Source: Peptostreptococcaceae bacterium VA2
GTDB lineage: Bacteria; Bacillota; Clostridia; Peptostreptococcales; Peptostreptococcaceae
Reading direction: 5' to 3'
Length of the DNA stretch: 64,000 nucleotides
NCBI GenBank assembly: GCA_000686145.1
Contig: JMMB01000007.1
Span: forward strand, 2,418,001-2,482,000
Numbering within the stretch: the stretch's first letter is position 1; each line of letters begins with the position of its first letter. The notes below the pieces were generated by a model. That model was not told the origin of the DNA. It did no database searches and saw nothing but the letters and a program-made list of their open reading frames with translations. Below are positions 1 through 9,240 of this stretch, one piece after another. The position numbers and the translations under genes were made by a program.

Positions 1-741
1 TGGCATTGTAACTAATGTCCTACTACCTAGTCTTATATAATCAACATGTTCTATACTCCTGATTTCACTTATTATCCACTCTAACATTTCATCATTTAAT
101 GCTAATGGGTCTCCACCAGTTATAAGCACATCTCTTATTTCTTCATTGTCTCTAATATAGTCTATAGACTCTTGTATAGCCTTTTTACTTCTATGGCAAT
201 CTTCTTGTCCTATATTTCTTCTTCTTTGACAATGTCTACAATACATTGCACATTCATTTGTTACATTTATTATTAATCTATCTGGATATCTTCTTGTTAT
301 ACTGCCTGCTGGATTTGTAAATTCCTCACCCATTGGATCTAAATCTTCTTGTGAATGCTCTAATTCTATATATGATGGTATTGACATTAACTTTATAGGA
401 TCATATATATCATCAGGATTTATTAAACTTAAATAATACGGTGATATAGCCCATCTGAATTGACTTTGTACTTGTTTTATTTGACTTATTTCTTTGTTTG
501 TTAATTTTAATAATTTAGCTAAAGTATCTACATCGCTTATTCGATTAGATAATTGCCATTTGTAATCATTCCAATTTTCTTGTGTTGCACCTAATGTATT
601 TAATATATGTTCTTTTCTTTTATTTATTTCATTTTCATTTTCAATTCCCTTTGGAATAGAATCTTTTATATCAATATAATCTTTTATTCTTGACTTAAGC
701 TCTTTTGCTCTCTCTAGCGAAATTTTAGTTTGTTCATTCAT
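1..741 (-). CDS. eam: Glutamate 2,3-aminomutase, radical SAM/PLP enzyme (partial, C-terminus off window)
   Basis: The first 247 codons are present, reading out of the left edge. The radical-SAM cysteine motif CAMYCRHC (CxxxCxxC) is visible, followed by RRRNIGQ and the GGDPLAL stretch typical of the lysine/glutamate 2,3-aminomutase family. The long charged N-terminus (MNEQTKISLERAKELK...) ahead of the KWQLSNRI motif resembles clostridial glutamate 2,3-aminomutase, which makes beta-glutamate, more than lysine 2,3-aminomutase. The family uses SAM, a [4Fe-4S] cluster and PLP; the PLP lysine lies outside the window. The start is odd: the only good Shine-Dalgarno (GGAGG at 777-781) lies about 35 nt upstream of the first ATG, with an in-frame stop and no ATG/GTG/TTG between. 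Lysine 2,3-aminomutase is the alternative. Confidence 0.8.
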   Translation of the reverse strand, partial: MNEQTKISLERAKELKSRIKDYIDIKDSIPKGIENENEINKRKEHILNTLGATQENWNDYKWQLSNRISDVDTLAKLLKLTNKEISQIKQVQSQFRWAISPYYLSLINPDDIYDPIKLMSIPSYIELEHSQEDLDPMGEEFTNPAGSITRRYPDRLIINVTNECAMYCRHCQRRRNIGQEDCHRSKKAIQESIDYIRDNEEIRDVLITGGDPLALNDEMLEWIISEIRSIEHVDYIRLGSRTLVTMP

Positions 742-950
742 AAGTTGTATACTAAGGCTTTATTACCTTAATATTACCTCCTTTAGTTATGTGCTTAATT
801 TTCTAATAGTCTGTAAATTCCCAATTTAGAATTTTTTTTTGCTTATCTGCATTTTAACTTGCAAATTAATTTATTTTAACTTTAATTTTATCATATATAT
901 TTATCACTTTCAAGTTATGTCAATTTAAAATTTAATAACTTCATGTATTA

Positions 951-985
951 AAAAAAAGATTATCTCTTTGTCGAGATAATCTTTT
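951..985 (-). terminator. Rho-independent terminator of the 68-residue ORF
   Basis: A 13-bp stem (954-966 with 973-985, loop TTTGTC) is followed on the minus strand by a U-tract (A-run 950-957). It begins just after the TAG stop of the small gene. Confidence 0.85.
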
Positions 986-990
986 TAATG

Positions 991-1197
991 CTAAGCATTT
1001 TCTTCTATTTTTTTGCTAAGTCTTCCTACCATATTTTTAGAAAAATTTGATATATCCTCAGGAATACATGTATAAGTTGCTAACATACTGTAAATCTCTA
1101 TAGCTCTTTTATAGTCTTTTTTTCCTGTATAAGCCTTAAATGCCTCTGAAGCTAATGCTTTGGACGATTCATTTATTTGTTCATATCTTCTTTTCAA
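991..1197 (-). CDS. Small hypothetical protein (68 aa)
   Basis: This is a short, highly charged, probably soluble helical protein starting MKRRYEQINESSK and ending KKIEENA, with no family I recognise. The start codon is TTG, preceded six bases upstream by GGGGAGAG, which supports it as a real start. It is followed directly by a strong terminator. The central YKRAIEIYSML part looks like a single TPR-like helix pair, but that is only an impression. It lies between eam and the Ig-like protein and is probably its own transcript or the tail of the preceding one. Confidence 0.6.
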   Translation of the reverse strand: MKRRYEQINESSKALASEAFKAYTGKKDYKRAIEIYSMLATYTCIPEDISNFSKNMVGRLSKKIEENA

Positions 1198-1258
1198 AGT
1201 AATCTCTCCCCTAAAGTACAGTATATCTACTTATATGTGTTTTTAGGATTGTTTATTA

Positions 1259-2827
1259 CTAAGTTTCTGGATTATTTTCTTCGGTTACTTTTTCTCTTTT
1301 TATTTTTATTATATTACTATCTTTAGAATATTTATCTCCTTGATTTGCTTTTACATATACGTCTAAGTCTACATCTCCAGCTTCAAGGTTGATTGTATAT
1401 TCATTTGCAGAAACTGAACTTTCAAGTAAAGTAAATCCACTTTCTTGCGCTAAATTGTTTTTTACATATATGCTATATTGAATATCTTTCATAGATATAA
1501 CATTCCATTTAAGCTTAGCAGTATTACTTTCTTCATTTATATAAGCCTGTAAGTTTTCAACTGATATATCACCTATATCTTCTTTAGGTTGGCCTATATT
1601 TACAATATTGCTTGAATCAGTATTCAATCCTGATTGAGTTTTTCCTACTACATACATACTCAAGCTTGGAATCTTTCCATCAATCAAATCTACTTCTATT
1701 GTAGTTTTTACTTTTTTAGAAGATTTAACATCCTCTTCTTTTACAGTTAAAGACTTGACTACTTTAAATTTAGATTCTTGTAATGAATTATTTCTTAAGT
1801 AAACATCATAGTCAAATATACCTTCTATATAATCCCATGTAAGTGATACTTGTAGCTTATTATTAATAACATTATAATCTACATTTAAATTTTGTATTTT
1901 ATTATTAGTTAAAGATTTTTCTACCACTTCAACTGTGATTATTTTACTTTTATTATCACATATAACTCTTACTTTTTCACTTCCATTTCTAATACCTACT
2001 ATAGTTCCATCAGGGTCTAGTCTTATTGCCCTTTGTATTGATAGTTTCTTTTCAACTAATTCATATTTCACTTTAGGATGTTTTAATCCTTCTGGACTTG
2101 TAGTTATCTCAGGATTTAATTTTTTACTTTCGTCAACTTCTATTTTTACTTTATCTGCTATATTTATTTTAGCTACCTTAGCTTTTATATTATTATATTC
2201 TAAAACTTCTTCTTTATTTTTTGCCTTTATGTAAACTTTGGCACTTCCTACTCCTACAGCTTCTACTTTATTATCTACAATTTTTATAACACTTTCATCG
2301 CTACTTTTATAAGTAACTTTTTCTTTTTTCTCAAATTTATCATAATCTACTTTAAGTGTTGTATTTATATTCGCCATATCTCCAACGTATTTCAAGTCAT
2401 TATCAGACTTTACAATTATGTCTTCAACCTTTGGGTCTACAACCTTCACATTAGCTTTTCTCAACACCCTAGAGTTCTTCATAATAGCAACTGCTGATGT
2501 ACCTTCTTTCATTGCTACTAATTCATTTTTATTTTCTATTTTTAATACTCCACTATTATCTAAAACATTAAACCAAATATTTGGATCCTTAGCATATGAT
2601 GGTATAGTTATGTACTCTCCACTTGATAAAGTTACTTTATCATTTAATTTCATTACAAATTGATCTATATCTAATATATAGTCACCTTCTACTATCTTAA
2701 TTTCTGCTCCTTTTACCATCGGCCTTAAAATTCCAACTTTAAAAAAGTAATATTGGGCAATGATTAGTATAGGTATAGATATTAATATTAGGAGTTTTAT
2801 ATATTTTTTATCTTTTATAATTCTCAT
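1259..2827 (-). CDS. Membrane-anchored protein with bacterial Ig-like (BIG2) and FnIII-like repeats
   Basis: The 522-residue protein has a short basic N-terminus and one hydrophobic anchor (residues ~11-30) with no lipobox cysteine, then an all-beta extracellular part. Phrases such as VTYKSSDESVIKIVDNKVEAVGVGSAKVYIKA (residues ~170-205, here abbreviated by motif SSDESV/G.A.V.) are typical of BIG2 folds. A second BIG2-like unit follows, then two FnIII-like units containing LTWDYIEGIFDYDVYLRNN and LKWNVISMKDIQYSIYVKNN. The two FnIII-like units share the V..KNNLAQES/RNNSLQES motif, so they look like an internal duplication. It probably acts at the cell surface in adhesion or cell-wall contact; no catalytic domain is visible. 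Confidence 0.7.
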   Translation of the reverse strand: MRIIKDKKYIKLLILISIPILIIAQYYFFKVGILRPMVKGAEIKIVEGDYILDIDQFVMKLNDKVTLSSGEYITIPSYAKDPNIWFNVLDNSGVLKIENKNELVAMKEGTSAVAIMKNSRVLRKANVKVVDPKVEDIIVKSDNDLKYVGDMANINTTLKVDYDKFEKKEKVTYKSSDESVIKIVDNKVEAVGVGSAKVYIKAKNKEEVLEYNNIKAKVAKINIADKVKIEVDESKKLNPEITTSPEGLKHPKVKYELVEKKLSIQRAIRLDPDGTIVGIRNGSEKVRVICDNKSKIITVEVVEKSLTNNKIQNLNVDYNVINNKLQVSLTWDYIEGIFDYDVYLRNNSLQESKFKVVKSLTVKEEDVKSSKKVKTTIEVDLIDGKIPSLSMYVVGKTQSGLNTDSSNIVNIGQPKEDIGDISVENLQAYINEESNTAKLKWNVISMKDIQYSIYVKNNLAQESGFTLLESSVSANEYTINLEAGDVDLDVYVKANQGDKYSKDSNIIKIKREKVTEENNPET

Positions 2828-3001
2828 TTCACCACTTCCTAAATAAAACTATTCATTTTATATCATCTAATTAATAAATCAAATATAATTTAGACTTATT
2901 AATTATTATGATTTTTAATTTTTATAAATTCTCTTTTTAATTATAATCAATTGTTCTAAAATTTAATCATTATATTTATTATAGCAGAGTTTATACTTAT
3001 G

Positions 3002-3034
3002 AAAAAAGATGCTCTAAAAAATCTTAGAACATCC
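3002..3034 (-). terminator. Terminator of the PrsA-like foldase gene
   Basis: A 9-bp stem (3008-3016 with 3025-3033) pairs fully only on the minus-strand RNA (one G-U) and is followed by a U-tract. Confidence 0.8.
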
Positions 3035-3043
3035 TTCACATAT

Positions 3044-4156
3044 TTATTTATTTTTTATATTCACATTATATTTTTCTGATAAATTATCTAATAAATTACT
3101 TTGTTTACTGTAAGATAATTTAGTTTTTAATTCTTCTTTTACTGTATCAAAATCATCTTGTTTTTCATCTGTTTTTTTGATTATATGATATCCAAATTCA
3201 CTTTCTACTATATCTTTACTTACTTCTCCAGATTTTAAAGCAAACGCAGCTTTTTCAAATGGCTCTACCATCTGTCCTCTTGCAAAGAAATTCAAATCTC
3301 CACCGTTTGAAGCACTACCATCTTGAGAATACTCTTTTGCTAAACTCGCGAAATCTTCTCCCGATTGAGCTTTCTTTAATATCTCTTGTGCTTTTTCTTT
3401 ATTCTTTTTCTTTTGTTCAGCACTTACTGCATTTCCTTTATCATCTTTGTTTGAAATTAATATATGAGATGCTCTTACTTTCAAGAACTCATCTTTATTT
3501 TTATCATAGTAATTTTTAACTTCTTTGTCGCTTACTTGAGTAGATTGCTCCATATATTTTGATGCTATTAATTCTTTTCTTAAATCTTTTTGTATATCTT
3601 CTTTAGACATCTTAAATTCTTTTAAGTATTCTTCCTCTGTAATTGCGAAATTTTGAGATATACTCGCCATTAAATTTTTATACTCAGCTTCTATTTCTTC
3701 TTTAGTTGCATCAAGCTTGTCTTTTTTACCTTCAAGATATAACACTTCTGTAGTAGTCATATAATTTGTCATACTTTCTTCATACGTCTTTATTTCTTCA
3801 GCTGTTAATTCTTTTTTTCCATTCATATAAAATAAAGGTTCCATTTTTTTCTCAAGGTCTTTTTCCGTTATTTTAGTATCCCCTACTGTTGCTATTACCT
3901 TATTGCTATAGTTTTTAGATGTTGCAGGTAACTTCCTTCCTGCATCTTTTCCTACGCTAAACCCAATTCCTAAACATAATGCCCCAGCAACCGCTGTTAT
4001 AACTATCGCCTTTATATTGTATTTTGATTTTTTATTTGGTTTTATACCCTCTTCTTCATTTTGCTGTGTTTCTTGTTTAACTTCATTTTCTTGATCTATA
4101 AGCTGATTTACTAAATCATCTTCATTTGTTTGATTTGATTTTTTTTCTTCAGACAT
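3044..4156 (-). CDS. PrsA-like peptidyl-prolyl cis/trans isomerase (parvulin foldase), membrane-anchored
   Basis: The 370-residue protein has a charged cytoplasmic segment (~48 residues), a single membrane helix (KAIVITAVAGALCLGIGF), a SurA/PrsA-like helical N-domain (~80-215) and a PpiC parvulin domain (~225-325) with the signatures RASHILI, FASLAKEYSQDGSASNGGDL and SEFGYHIIK. Such proteins help secreted proteins fold outside the membrane. PrsA proteins of Firmicutes are usually lipoproteins; here no L-x-x-C lipobox fits, so the anchor appears to be an uncleaved helix. The ATG start is preceded by AGGGAGGA. It stands alone with its own terminator. Confidence 0.88.
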   Translation of the reverse strand: MSEEKKSNQTNEDDLVNQLIDQENEVKQETQQNEEEGIKPNKKSKYNIKAIVITAVAGALCLGIGFSVGKDAGRKLPATSKNYSNKVIATVGDTKITEKDLEKKMEPLFYMNGKKELTAEEIKTYEESMTNYMTTTEVLYLEGKKDKLDATKEEIEAEYKNLMASISQNFAITEEEYLKEFKMSKEDIQKDLRKELIASKYMEQSTQVSDKEVKNYYDKNKDEFLKVRASHILISNKDDKGNAVSAEQKKKNKEKAQEILKKAQSGEDFASLAKEYSQDGSASNGGDLNFFARGQMVEPFEKAAFALKSGEVSKDIVESEFGYHIIKKTDEKQDDFDTVKEELKTKLSYSKQSNLLDNLSEKYNVNIKNK

Positions 4157-4267
4157 TTATGTCCTCCCTAATATTTAATTTATTATTTACATTATAATTC
4201 TATTTTATATTATATTTACTTTGAATGTGTGAATATGAAATGAAAGTATAATGAATTTAATATGAAT

Positions 4268-5110
4268 TTAAATATTTCTTAAACTATATCTTATTTCATT
4301 TCTTCCAACTTTAGTATCATTATGTTTTAGCATATATACTATTTCGCTTTTTTCTTTATTAATAAATGTTGCACATTCATCTAATGATTTAAATATCTCT
4401 ATAACTTCCCCCTTTTTATCTACTAGTTCTATCTTTTTCTTCCCACCCCTTTTAATTATAGACTTATATTTTTTAAAATAATCATCATATTCTTCATCTA
4501 TACATTCAAATGTATAATGCATTTTTATTGGTTCGATTTTTTCGTTACATAAAATTTCGTCTCTTTTAGACTCCGACATCTTAATTGTAAATATTTTATT
4601 ATTTAATAAACTTAAAATTTGAGATGGTGTTTTAGTATTTTCTAAATAATTTATTTCGTCTATTTCTGATAACTTTAGTTCTTTACTTAAATAATTGATA
4701 GCCTCTCCTAAATAATCTGTATATCCATATTTTAGGTTTTCTTGTATATATTGTGCAGGAATTTTAAGTTTTTTACTACATTCTTTATGTGTTTCAAAAA
4801 TTTGCGGCTCTTTAGTGTATACATCTGTAGCCTTTATACTTTTTCCTCTTTTAATTTTTATATCTTTTATGTATTCTTTGTCTTCTTCTGTCAAAGGTTC
4901 TTGTATTTTTTCTTTTATAGATTTGACTTCGTCTTGGTTACATTTTTTAGTATCTTCAACTTTATCTTTGATTGTTTTTTCTTCACATATATCTGGTACA
5001 TTAGTTCGTTGTATAATTTCTTTGTTTTTATCTATTATTTCAACATGTCCCTTACTTTCTTTATTTTGTTCTACTAAATTTTTCACACGATTAATAAAAT
5101 TTTTTATCAA
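4268..5110 (-). CDS. Unknown protein with two NUMOD1-like DNA-binding-type repeats
   Basis: This is 280 residues, TTG start with GGGAGGA upstream. The N-terminal ~85 residues are charged and low-complexity. Residues ~90-130 (IKATDVYTKEPQIFETHKEC..KLKIP) and the C-terminus ~225-280 (IELVDKKGEVIEIFKSLDEC..FINKEKSEI) share one plan: a beta hairpin ending in I-F, then S/T-x-x-E-C, then a short helix-turn-helix-like segment. That plan matches NUMOD1-type modules of homing endonucleases, but no GIY-YIG, HNH or LAGLIDADG nuclease is present. I infer nucleic-acid binding. No signal peptide or membrane segment is seen. It is monocistronic and divergent from the GltD-like gene. Confidence 0.55.
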   Translation of the reverse strand: MIKNFINRVKNLVEQNKESKGHVEIIDKNKEIIQRTNVPDICEEKTIKDKVEDTKKCNQDEVKSIKEKIQEPLTEEDKEYIKDIKIKRGKSIKATDVYTKEPQIFETHKECSKKLKIPAQYIQENLKYGYTDYLGEAINYLSKELKLSEIDEINYLENTKTPSQILSLLNNKIFTIKMSESKRDEILCNEKIEPIKMHYTFECIDEEYDDYFKKYKSIIKRGGKKKIELVDKKGEVIEIFKSLDECATFINKEKSEIVYMLKHNDTKVGRNEIRYSLRNI

Positions 5111-5278
5111 TTATTTTTTCCTCCCTAAATCTGGTCAATATTAAAGTTTTTTATGTATTATTCCTTATATTATATTACTAAAATTTAACACATTAGTAAA
5201 CTAATTGAAATTTTTATTTATTTATTTTTTAAATTTATACTTATTATAAAAATAATATTTGGCATATGGTAATAATAG

Positions 5279-5308
5279 TTACATATATATTTATTTTTTT
5301 GCTATAAT
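5279..5308 (+). promoter_or_regulatory. Probable promoter of the GltD-like gene
   Basis: A TATAAT hexamer at 5303-5308 lies about 50 nt upstream of the start codon, with a weak -35 (TTACAT at 5279-5284, 18 nt spacing). Confidence 0.5.
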
Positions 5309-5359
5309 ATAAAAAAGTTGTTTTTTTTTGTAAAAAATAGTCGTAAAGGTGGTAAGGTT

Positions 5360-6604
5360 ATGGTTACTAATTTAATTGAAGCTAATAAATGTATTATTTG
5401 TAAAAATGCTAGGTGTCAAAAGAATTGCCCTATAGATACTCCAATCCCACAAATAATAAGTTTATATAAAGAAGGAAAATTCGAAGAAGCTGGTAAAATA
5501 CTATTTGATAATAATCCTCTATCATCTATATGTGCAGTAGTTTGCCCTCATGAGGATCAATGTAGTGGAAATTGTATAAAGGGAATTAAAGGTGAACCTG
5601 TGCATTTCCATGATATAGAATATGAGATATCTACTAAGTATTTAGAAAATATAAAACTACAAAAAACTAAGAAAAATGGAGTTAAGGTTGCCGTAGTAGG
5701 TTCTGGACCTGCTGGTATAACTGTAGCTTTAAACTTAGCTAGCCGTGGATATGACGTTACTATATTTGAAAAAAATGAAAAAATAGGTGGTATATTAACT
5801 TATGGTATTCCAGCTTTCAGATTACCAAGATTTAATATTTCACTATTAGAAAAAAGATTAAAAGAATTAGGAGTTAAAATTAAAATTAATGCTTTAATAG
5901 GACCTGTTGTAACTTTAAGTAAATTGTTTGAAGATGGATATAAATCTATATTTATAGGTACTGGAGTTTGGAATCCTAAAAGATTAAATATAAAAGGTGA
6001 AACTTTTGGACACGTTCATTATGCAATAGACTATCTAAGAAATCCTAACAGTTTTGATTTAGGTAATAAAGTTGTTGTTATAGGTGCTGGAAATGTAGCT
6101 ATGGATGCTGCTAGAAGTGCTAAATACTACAATTGTAGTGATGCTTCTGTATATTATAGACGTGATTTTGAAGATATGTCTGCTACTAAGCATGAGATTT
6201 CTGAAGCAAAAGAAGAAGGAGTTTTATTTAAAACATTTAAATCTCCAGTTGAAATAGTTGATGAAGGTATAATATTTGAAGATACTAAAAAAATTGTTAA
6301 TGAAGATGGCTCTACATCTTTAGTTACAATACCTAACAGTAAAAAATTATACGAATGTGATAGTATTTTGATTGCTATAAGCCAAGTTCCTAAAAATACT
6401 ATAGTTATAAATAATAAAGGGCTTGATGTAAAAAAAGGTGGCCTTATATTAACTGATGAAGCAGGTCTTACTACTAGAGAAGGTGTGTATGCTTGTGGTG
6501 ATGTTACTAATGGTGCTAGAACTGTAATTCAAGCCGTTGTCGATGCTAAGAAAGTATGTGATTCTATGGATGCATATTTACAACAATTTATAACATCTAA
6601 TTAG
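5360..6604 (+). CDS. GltD-like NAD(P)-dependent flavin oxidoreductase with Fe-S domain
   Basis: I place the start at ATG 5360 (MVTNLIEANKC), just after AAAGGTGGTAAGG, rather than at an upstream in-frame ATG with no ribosome site; this gives 414 residues. The N-terminal domain has the cysteine pattern of the dihydropyrimidine-dehydrogenase/GltD Fe-S domain (CIICKNARCQKNCPIDTP, then CAVVCPHEDQCSGNC). An FAD dinucleotide fold follows (VAVVGSGPAG, residues ~105) and an NAD(P) fold (VVVIGAGNVAMDAAR, ~230), ending with the YACGDVTNGARTV motif. It is the small-subunit type without a GltA partner nearby, so its substrate is not known; electron transfer to another oxidoreductase is likely. Confidence 0.85.
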   Translation: MVTNLIEANKCIICKNARCQKNCPIDTPIPQIISLYKEGKFEEAGKILFDNNPLSSICAVVCPHEDQCSGNCIKGIKGEPVHFHDIEYEISTKYLENIKLQKTKKNGVKVAVVGSGPAGITVALNLASRGYDVTIFEKNEKIGGILTYGIPAFRLPRFNISLLEKRLKELGVKIKINALIGPVVTLSKLFEDGYKSIFIGTGVWNPKRLNIKGETFGHVHYAIDYLRNPNSFDLGNKVVVIGAGNVAMDAARSAKYYNCSDASVYYRRDFEDMSATKHEISEAKEEGVLFKTFKSPVEIVDEGIIFEDTKKIVNEDGSTSLVTIPNSKKLYECDSILIAISQVPKNTIVINNKGLDVKKGGLILTDEAGLTTREGVYACGDVTNGARTVIQAVVDAKKVCDSMDAYLQQFITSN

Positions 6605-6611
6605 ATACAAA

Positions 6612-6647
6612 AACACTACTCAATTTGAAATCCAATTGAGTAGTGTT
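6612..6647 (+). terminator. Terminator between convergent genes (probably bidirectional)
   Basis: A perfect 14-bp stem (6612-6625 with 6634-6647) is followed by six T residues on the plus strand; the A-rich left flank could also serve the minus-strand gene. Confidence 0.85.
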
Positions 6648-6656
6648 TTTTAATTA

Positions 6657-7217
6657 TTATTTTTTCTTTTTAATTATAAATAGTAACATTATTATCGTTC
6701 CTACTAAAGCATCTATCATATCTATAATAGTATCTTTTAAACCACCGACTTGCATATTCATACCAAAATAAGTATCTAGGAAAAACTCTGATATCTCCCA
6801 TAGACTCGCTACTCCCATACTGAACATAAATAAAAATATTATTAAAAACACTTTATTTAAATCTTTTATCTGATTTTCATTATAAAAAAATGTTATTAAT
6901 GAAAAAGCTACAGTACAACTTATTAAACCTGACCATACGTGTAAAAAATCATCATAATGGCTTATATCATAAAAGTTATAACAAGACCCTAGTAAAGATG
7001 AAATCATTATAAATAAAGCACTCACTATATATAAATTATCACTTAATAATTTTTTATTTTTCTTATTTATAATAACTAATGTAATCGTTGCAGCTACGCA
7101 AAATACTATTATAACAATATTTATAAATTCTTTTTCTTTTATAAATATTACTGCTGAGAAAGCATACATAATGTACAATAACAAAGTTGTGTACTTTGTA
7201 AGTTTATTTTCATCCAT
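6657..7217 (-). CDS. DUF2238-type integral membrane protein
   Basis: The 186-residue protein has about six predicted hydrophobic helices. The motifs YDDFLHVWSGL (residues ~88-98), SLWEISEFF (~137) and a GLKDTIIDMIDALVG loop (~158) match what I know of the YjdF/DUF2238 inner-membrane family. The biochemical role of that family is unknown to me; the conserved Asp/His/Glu residues at membrane edges could bind a metal, which is inference. It starts at ATG behind AAAAGGGG and ends in a lysine-rich tail. Confidence 0.65.
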   Translation of the reverse strand: MDENKLTKYTTLLLYIMYAFSAVIFIKEKEFINIVIIVFCVAATITLVIINKKNKKLLSDNLYIVSALFIMISSLLGSCYNFYDISHYDDFLHVWSGLISCTVAFSLITFFYNENQIKDLNKVFLIIFLFMFSMGVASLWEISEFFLDTYFGMNMQVGGLKDTIIDMIDALVGTIIMLLFIIKKKK

Positions 7218-7337
7218 ATACTCGTACCCCTTTTCAATTTTTATTTCTACATTTCTATTTCACTAATTGTATCTATTTTTGGGATATAGGTCAATATTAT
7301 AATACGCAAACTATTGCTAATAAATTAATAATTTCAA

Positions 7338-7369
7338 ACAAAAAAATAAACCCTATTAATTAGGGTTTA
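7338..7369 (-). terminator. Terminator of the methionine gamma-lyase gene
   Basis: A 9-bp stem (7347-7355 with 7361-7369) is followed on the minus strand by a long U-tract. Confidence 0.85.
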
Positions 7370-7379
7370 CTTTTTATTT

Positions 7380-8573
7380 TTATAAATTATTTAATCCTTC
7401 ATTTAAATCGTTTATTATATCTTGAGCATCTTCTAGCCCAACAGAAATTCTTATTAATCCTTCAGTTATTCCAGCTTCAGCTCTTTCTTCTGGAGTATAT
7501 GGTGAATGAGTCATTGATGCAGGATGTTGTATTAATGTTTCACAATCTCCTAAACTAACTGCAAGAGTACATAAATTTAATGAATTTAATAACTTCTTAC
7601 CAGCTTCAAGTCCTCCTTTAACTTCAAATGCTATCATACCTCCTGGCATATCCATTTGTCTTTTAGCTAACTCATATTGAGGGAAGCTTTCAAGCCCTGG
7701 ATAACTAACCATTGTAACATTTTTATGCCCTTCTAAGAATTTAGCTACTTCCATAGCATTCTTAGTATGTCTTTCCATTCTTATTTGTAAAGTTTTCATA
7801 CCTCTTAGTATTAAATATGAATCAAATGGACTTAATACAGCCCCTGTCATATCTTTTACTCCAAATAATCTTACTTGATTTATGAAATCTAATTTACCAA
7901 CAGCAAATCCTGCTATAACATCTCCATGTCCATTTAAATATTTAGTAGCTGAGTGAAGTACTACGTCAGCACCAAATTCTAGTGGTCTTTGTATAAATGG
8001 CGTACAGAAAGTATTATCAACAAATACTAAACAATTTTCATTTTGATGAGCTACATCACATATAGCTTTTATATCTATTAATTTTAAGTCTGGGTTTGCA
8101 GGTGTTTCTAAGTAAACTACTCTAGTGTTTTCTTTCATAGCTGCTTTTACTTCTTCTATGTTTGATGCATCAACAAAGTCTACTTCTATCCCAAATCTTG
8201 TTAATCCATGATTTAATAATGCGAAAGTACATCCGTATAAAGTTTTACTAGATACTACATGGTCCCCTGCTTTTAAAGCTGTCCATAAAGCTGAACTTAT
8301 TGCTCCTATTCCTGAAGCTGTAGACATACAAGCCTCTGCCCCTTCTAATATAGCTACTTTTTCTTCTAATTGACTGTTAGTAGGATTTCCTAATCTTGAA
8401 TATATATATCCACCTTCTTCTAAAGCAAATCTTCTTCCACCTTGTTCTGCACTATCAAATACAAATGTTGATGTTTGGAATATAGGTGTTGTTAATGCAC
8501 CTGATACTGGATCCTTGTGATGCCCCCCGTGTATTGCTCTAGTTGCAAAGCTCATAGTTTCTAAATTTTTCAT
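7380..8573 (-). CDS. megL: Methionine gamma-lyase (PLP enzyme)
   Basis: The 397-residue protein is a full-length Cys/Met-metabolism PLP enzyme. The motifs include YSRLGNPT near residue 58, a PLP-stacking region [13 protein letters not shown] with Cys115, and the PLP lysine K211 in [13 protein letters not shown] cysteine after YG is characteristic of methionine gamma-lyases (Cys116 of the Pseudomonas enzyme) as opposed to cystathionine gamma-synthase/lyase, so I prefer the reaction methionine to methanethiol, ammonia and 2-oxobutyrate. O-acetylhomoserine sulfhydrylase is the alternative. It has its own AGGGGGA ribosome site and terminator. I see no S-box riboswitch upstream. Confidence 0.85.
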   Translation of the reverse strand: MKNLETMSFATRAIHGGHHKDPVSGALTTPIFQTSTFVFDSAEQGGRRFALEEGGYIYSRLGNPTNSQLEEKVAILEGAEACMSTASGIGAISSALWTALKAGDHVVSSKTLYGCTFALLNHGLTRFGIEVDFVDASNIEEVKAAMKENTRVVYLETPANPDLKLIDIKAICDVAHQNENCLVFVDNTFCTPFIQRPLEFGADVVLHSATKYLNGHGDVIAGFAVGKLDFINQVRLFGVKDMTGAVLSPFDSYLILRGMKTLQIRMERHTKNAMEVAKFLEGHKNVTMVSYPGLESFPQYELAKRQMDMPGGMIAFEVKGGLEAGKKLLNSLNLCTLAVSLGDCETLIQHPASMTHSPYTPEERAEAGITEGLIRISVGLEDAQDIINDLNEGLNNL

Positions 8574-8731
8574 TTTAATTCCCCCTTAGATGTGATATAA
8601 TTTAATTTAACCCCTACACACTTGAAAATGTTTTCCTTATGTGTATTTAAAGAATATCACTCCATTTTTATTTTGTAAATACGTTTTCCTAAAGTTGTAT
8701 TTTTCATAATTTTCAACAATTTATAAGTATT

Positions 8732-9217
8732 CTAAAATCGCTCTTCTAATTTAAGTAATTTTTCTTTTATATCTATTTTATTGCCTGCATAACCTACCAT
8801 TTTTCCACTTTTCCCGATTACCCTATGACAAGGTATTATTATTATTATGTTATTAACTCTATTTGCTTGTCCTACAGCTCTTACAGCTTTTTCATTTTGT
8901 ATAGCTTTTGCTATATCAGTATAACTTCTTGTTTGAGCATAAGGTATTTTTATAACCTCATTATATACGCTTTTTCTAAATTCAGTAGTATCTACATTAA
9001 TTTTCAAGTCAAAGTCTTTTCTGCTTTGGTTAAAATATTCACTTAATTGCTTTATAGTTTCTCTACATATATCCTTATCTTCCTTTATACTATTTCTTTG
9101 TATATAACTATCAAATTCATCTTTATCTAAAAGTACTCTTTCTACACCTTTATTACTAACTACTACATATAGTTTTCCTATAATAGACTCGTATATGTCA
9201 TAACCTATTTTAACCAT
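8732..9217 (-). CDS. ogt: Methylated-DNA--protein-cysteine methyltransferase
   Basis: The 161-residue protein has the complete C-terminal alkyltransferase domain with the acceptor motif IPCHRVIGKSGKMVGYAGN (active Cys at ~129) and the upstream helix-turn-helix region TRSYTDIAKAI..RAVGQANRVN. It removes O6-alkylguanine lesions in a single-turnover reaction. It lies 23 nt downstream of the FAD/Rieske gene, so the two are probably cotranscribed. There is no Ada N-terminal domain. Confidence 0.92.
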   Translation of the reverse strand: MVKIGYDIYESIIGKLYVVVSNKGVERVLLDKDEFDSYIQRNSIKEDKDICRETIKQLSEYFNQSRKDFDLKINVDTTEFRKSVYNEVIKIPYAQTRSYTDIAKAIQNEKAVRAVGQANRVNNIIIIIPCHRVIGKSGKMVGYAGNKIDIKEKLLKLEERF

Positions 9218-9240
9218 AATTACTACCCCCAGTAATTTAT

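Noticed and set aside
4742-5144. Plus-strand frames of ~110 residues opposite the NUMOD-like gene
   Set aside because: They are shadows of an AT-rich minus-strand gene: phenylalanine-, leucine- and serine-rich translations with no ribosome site.
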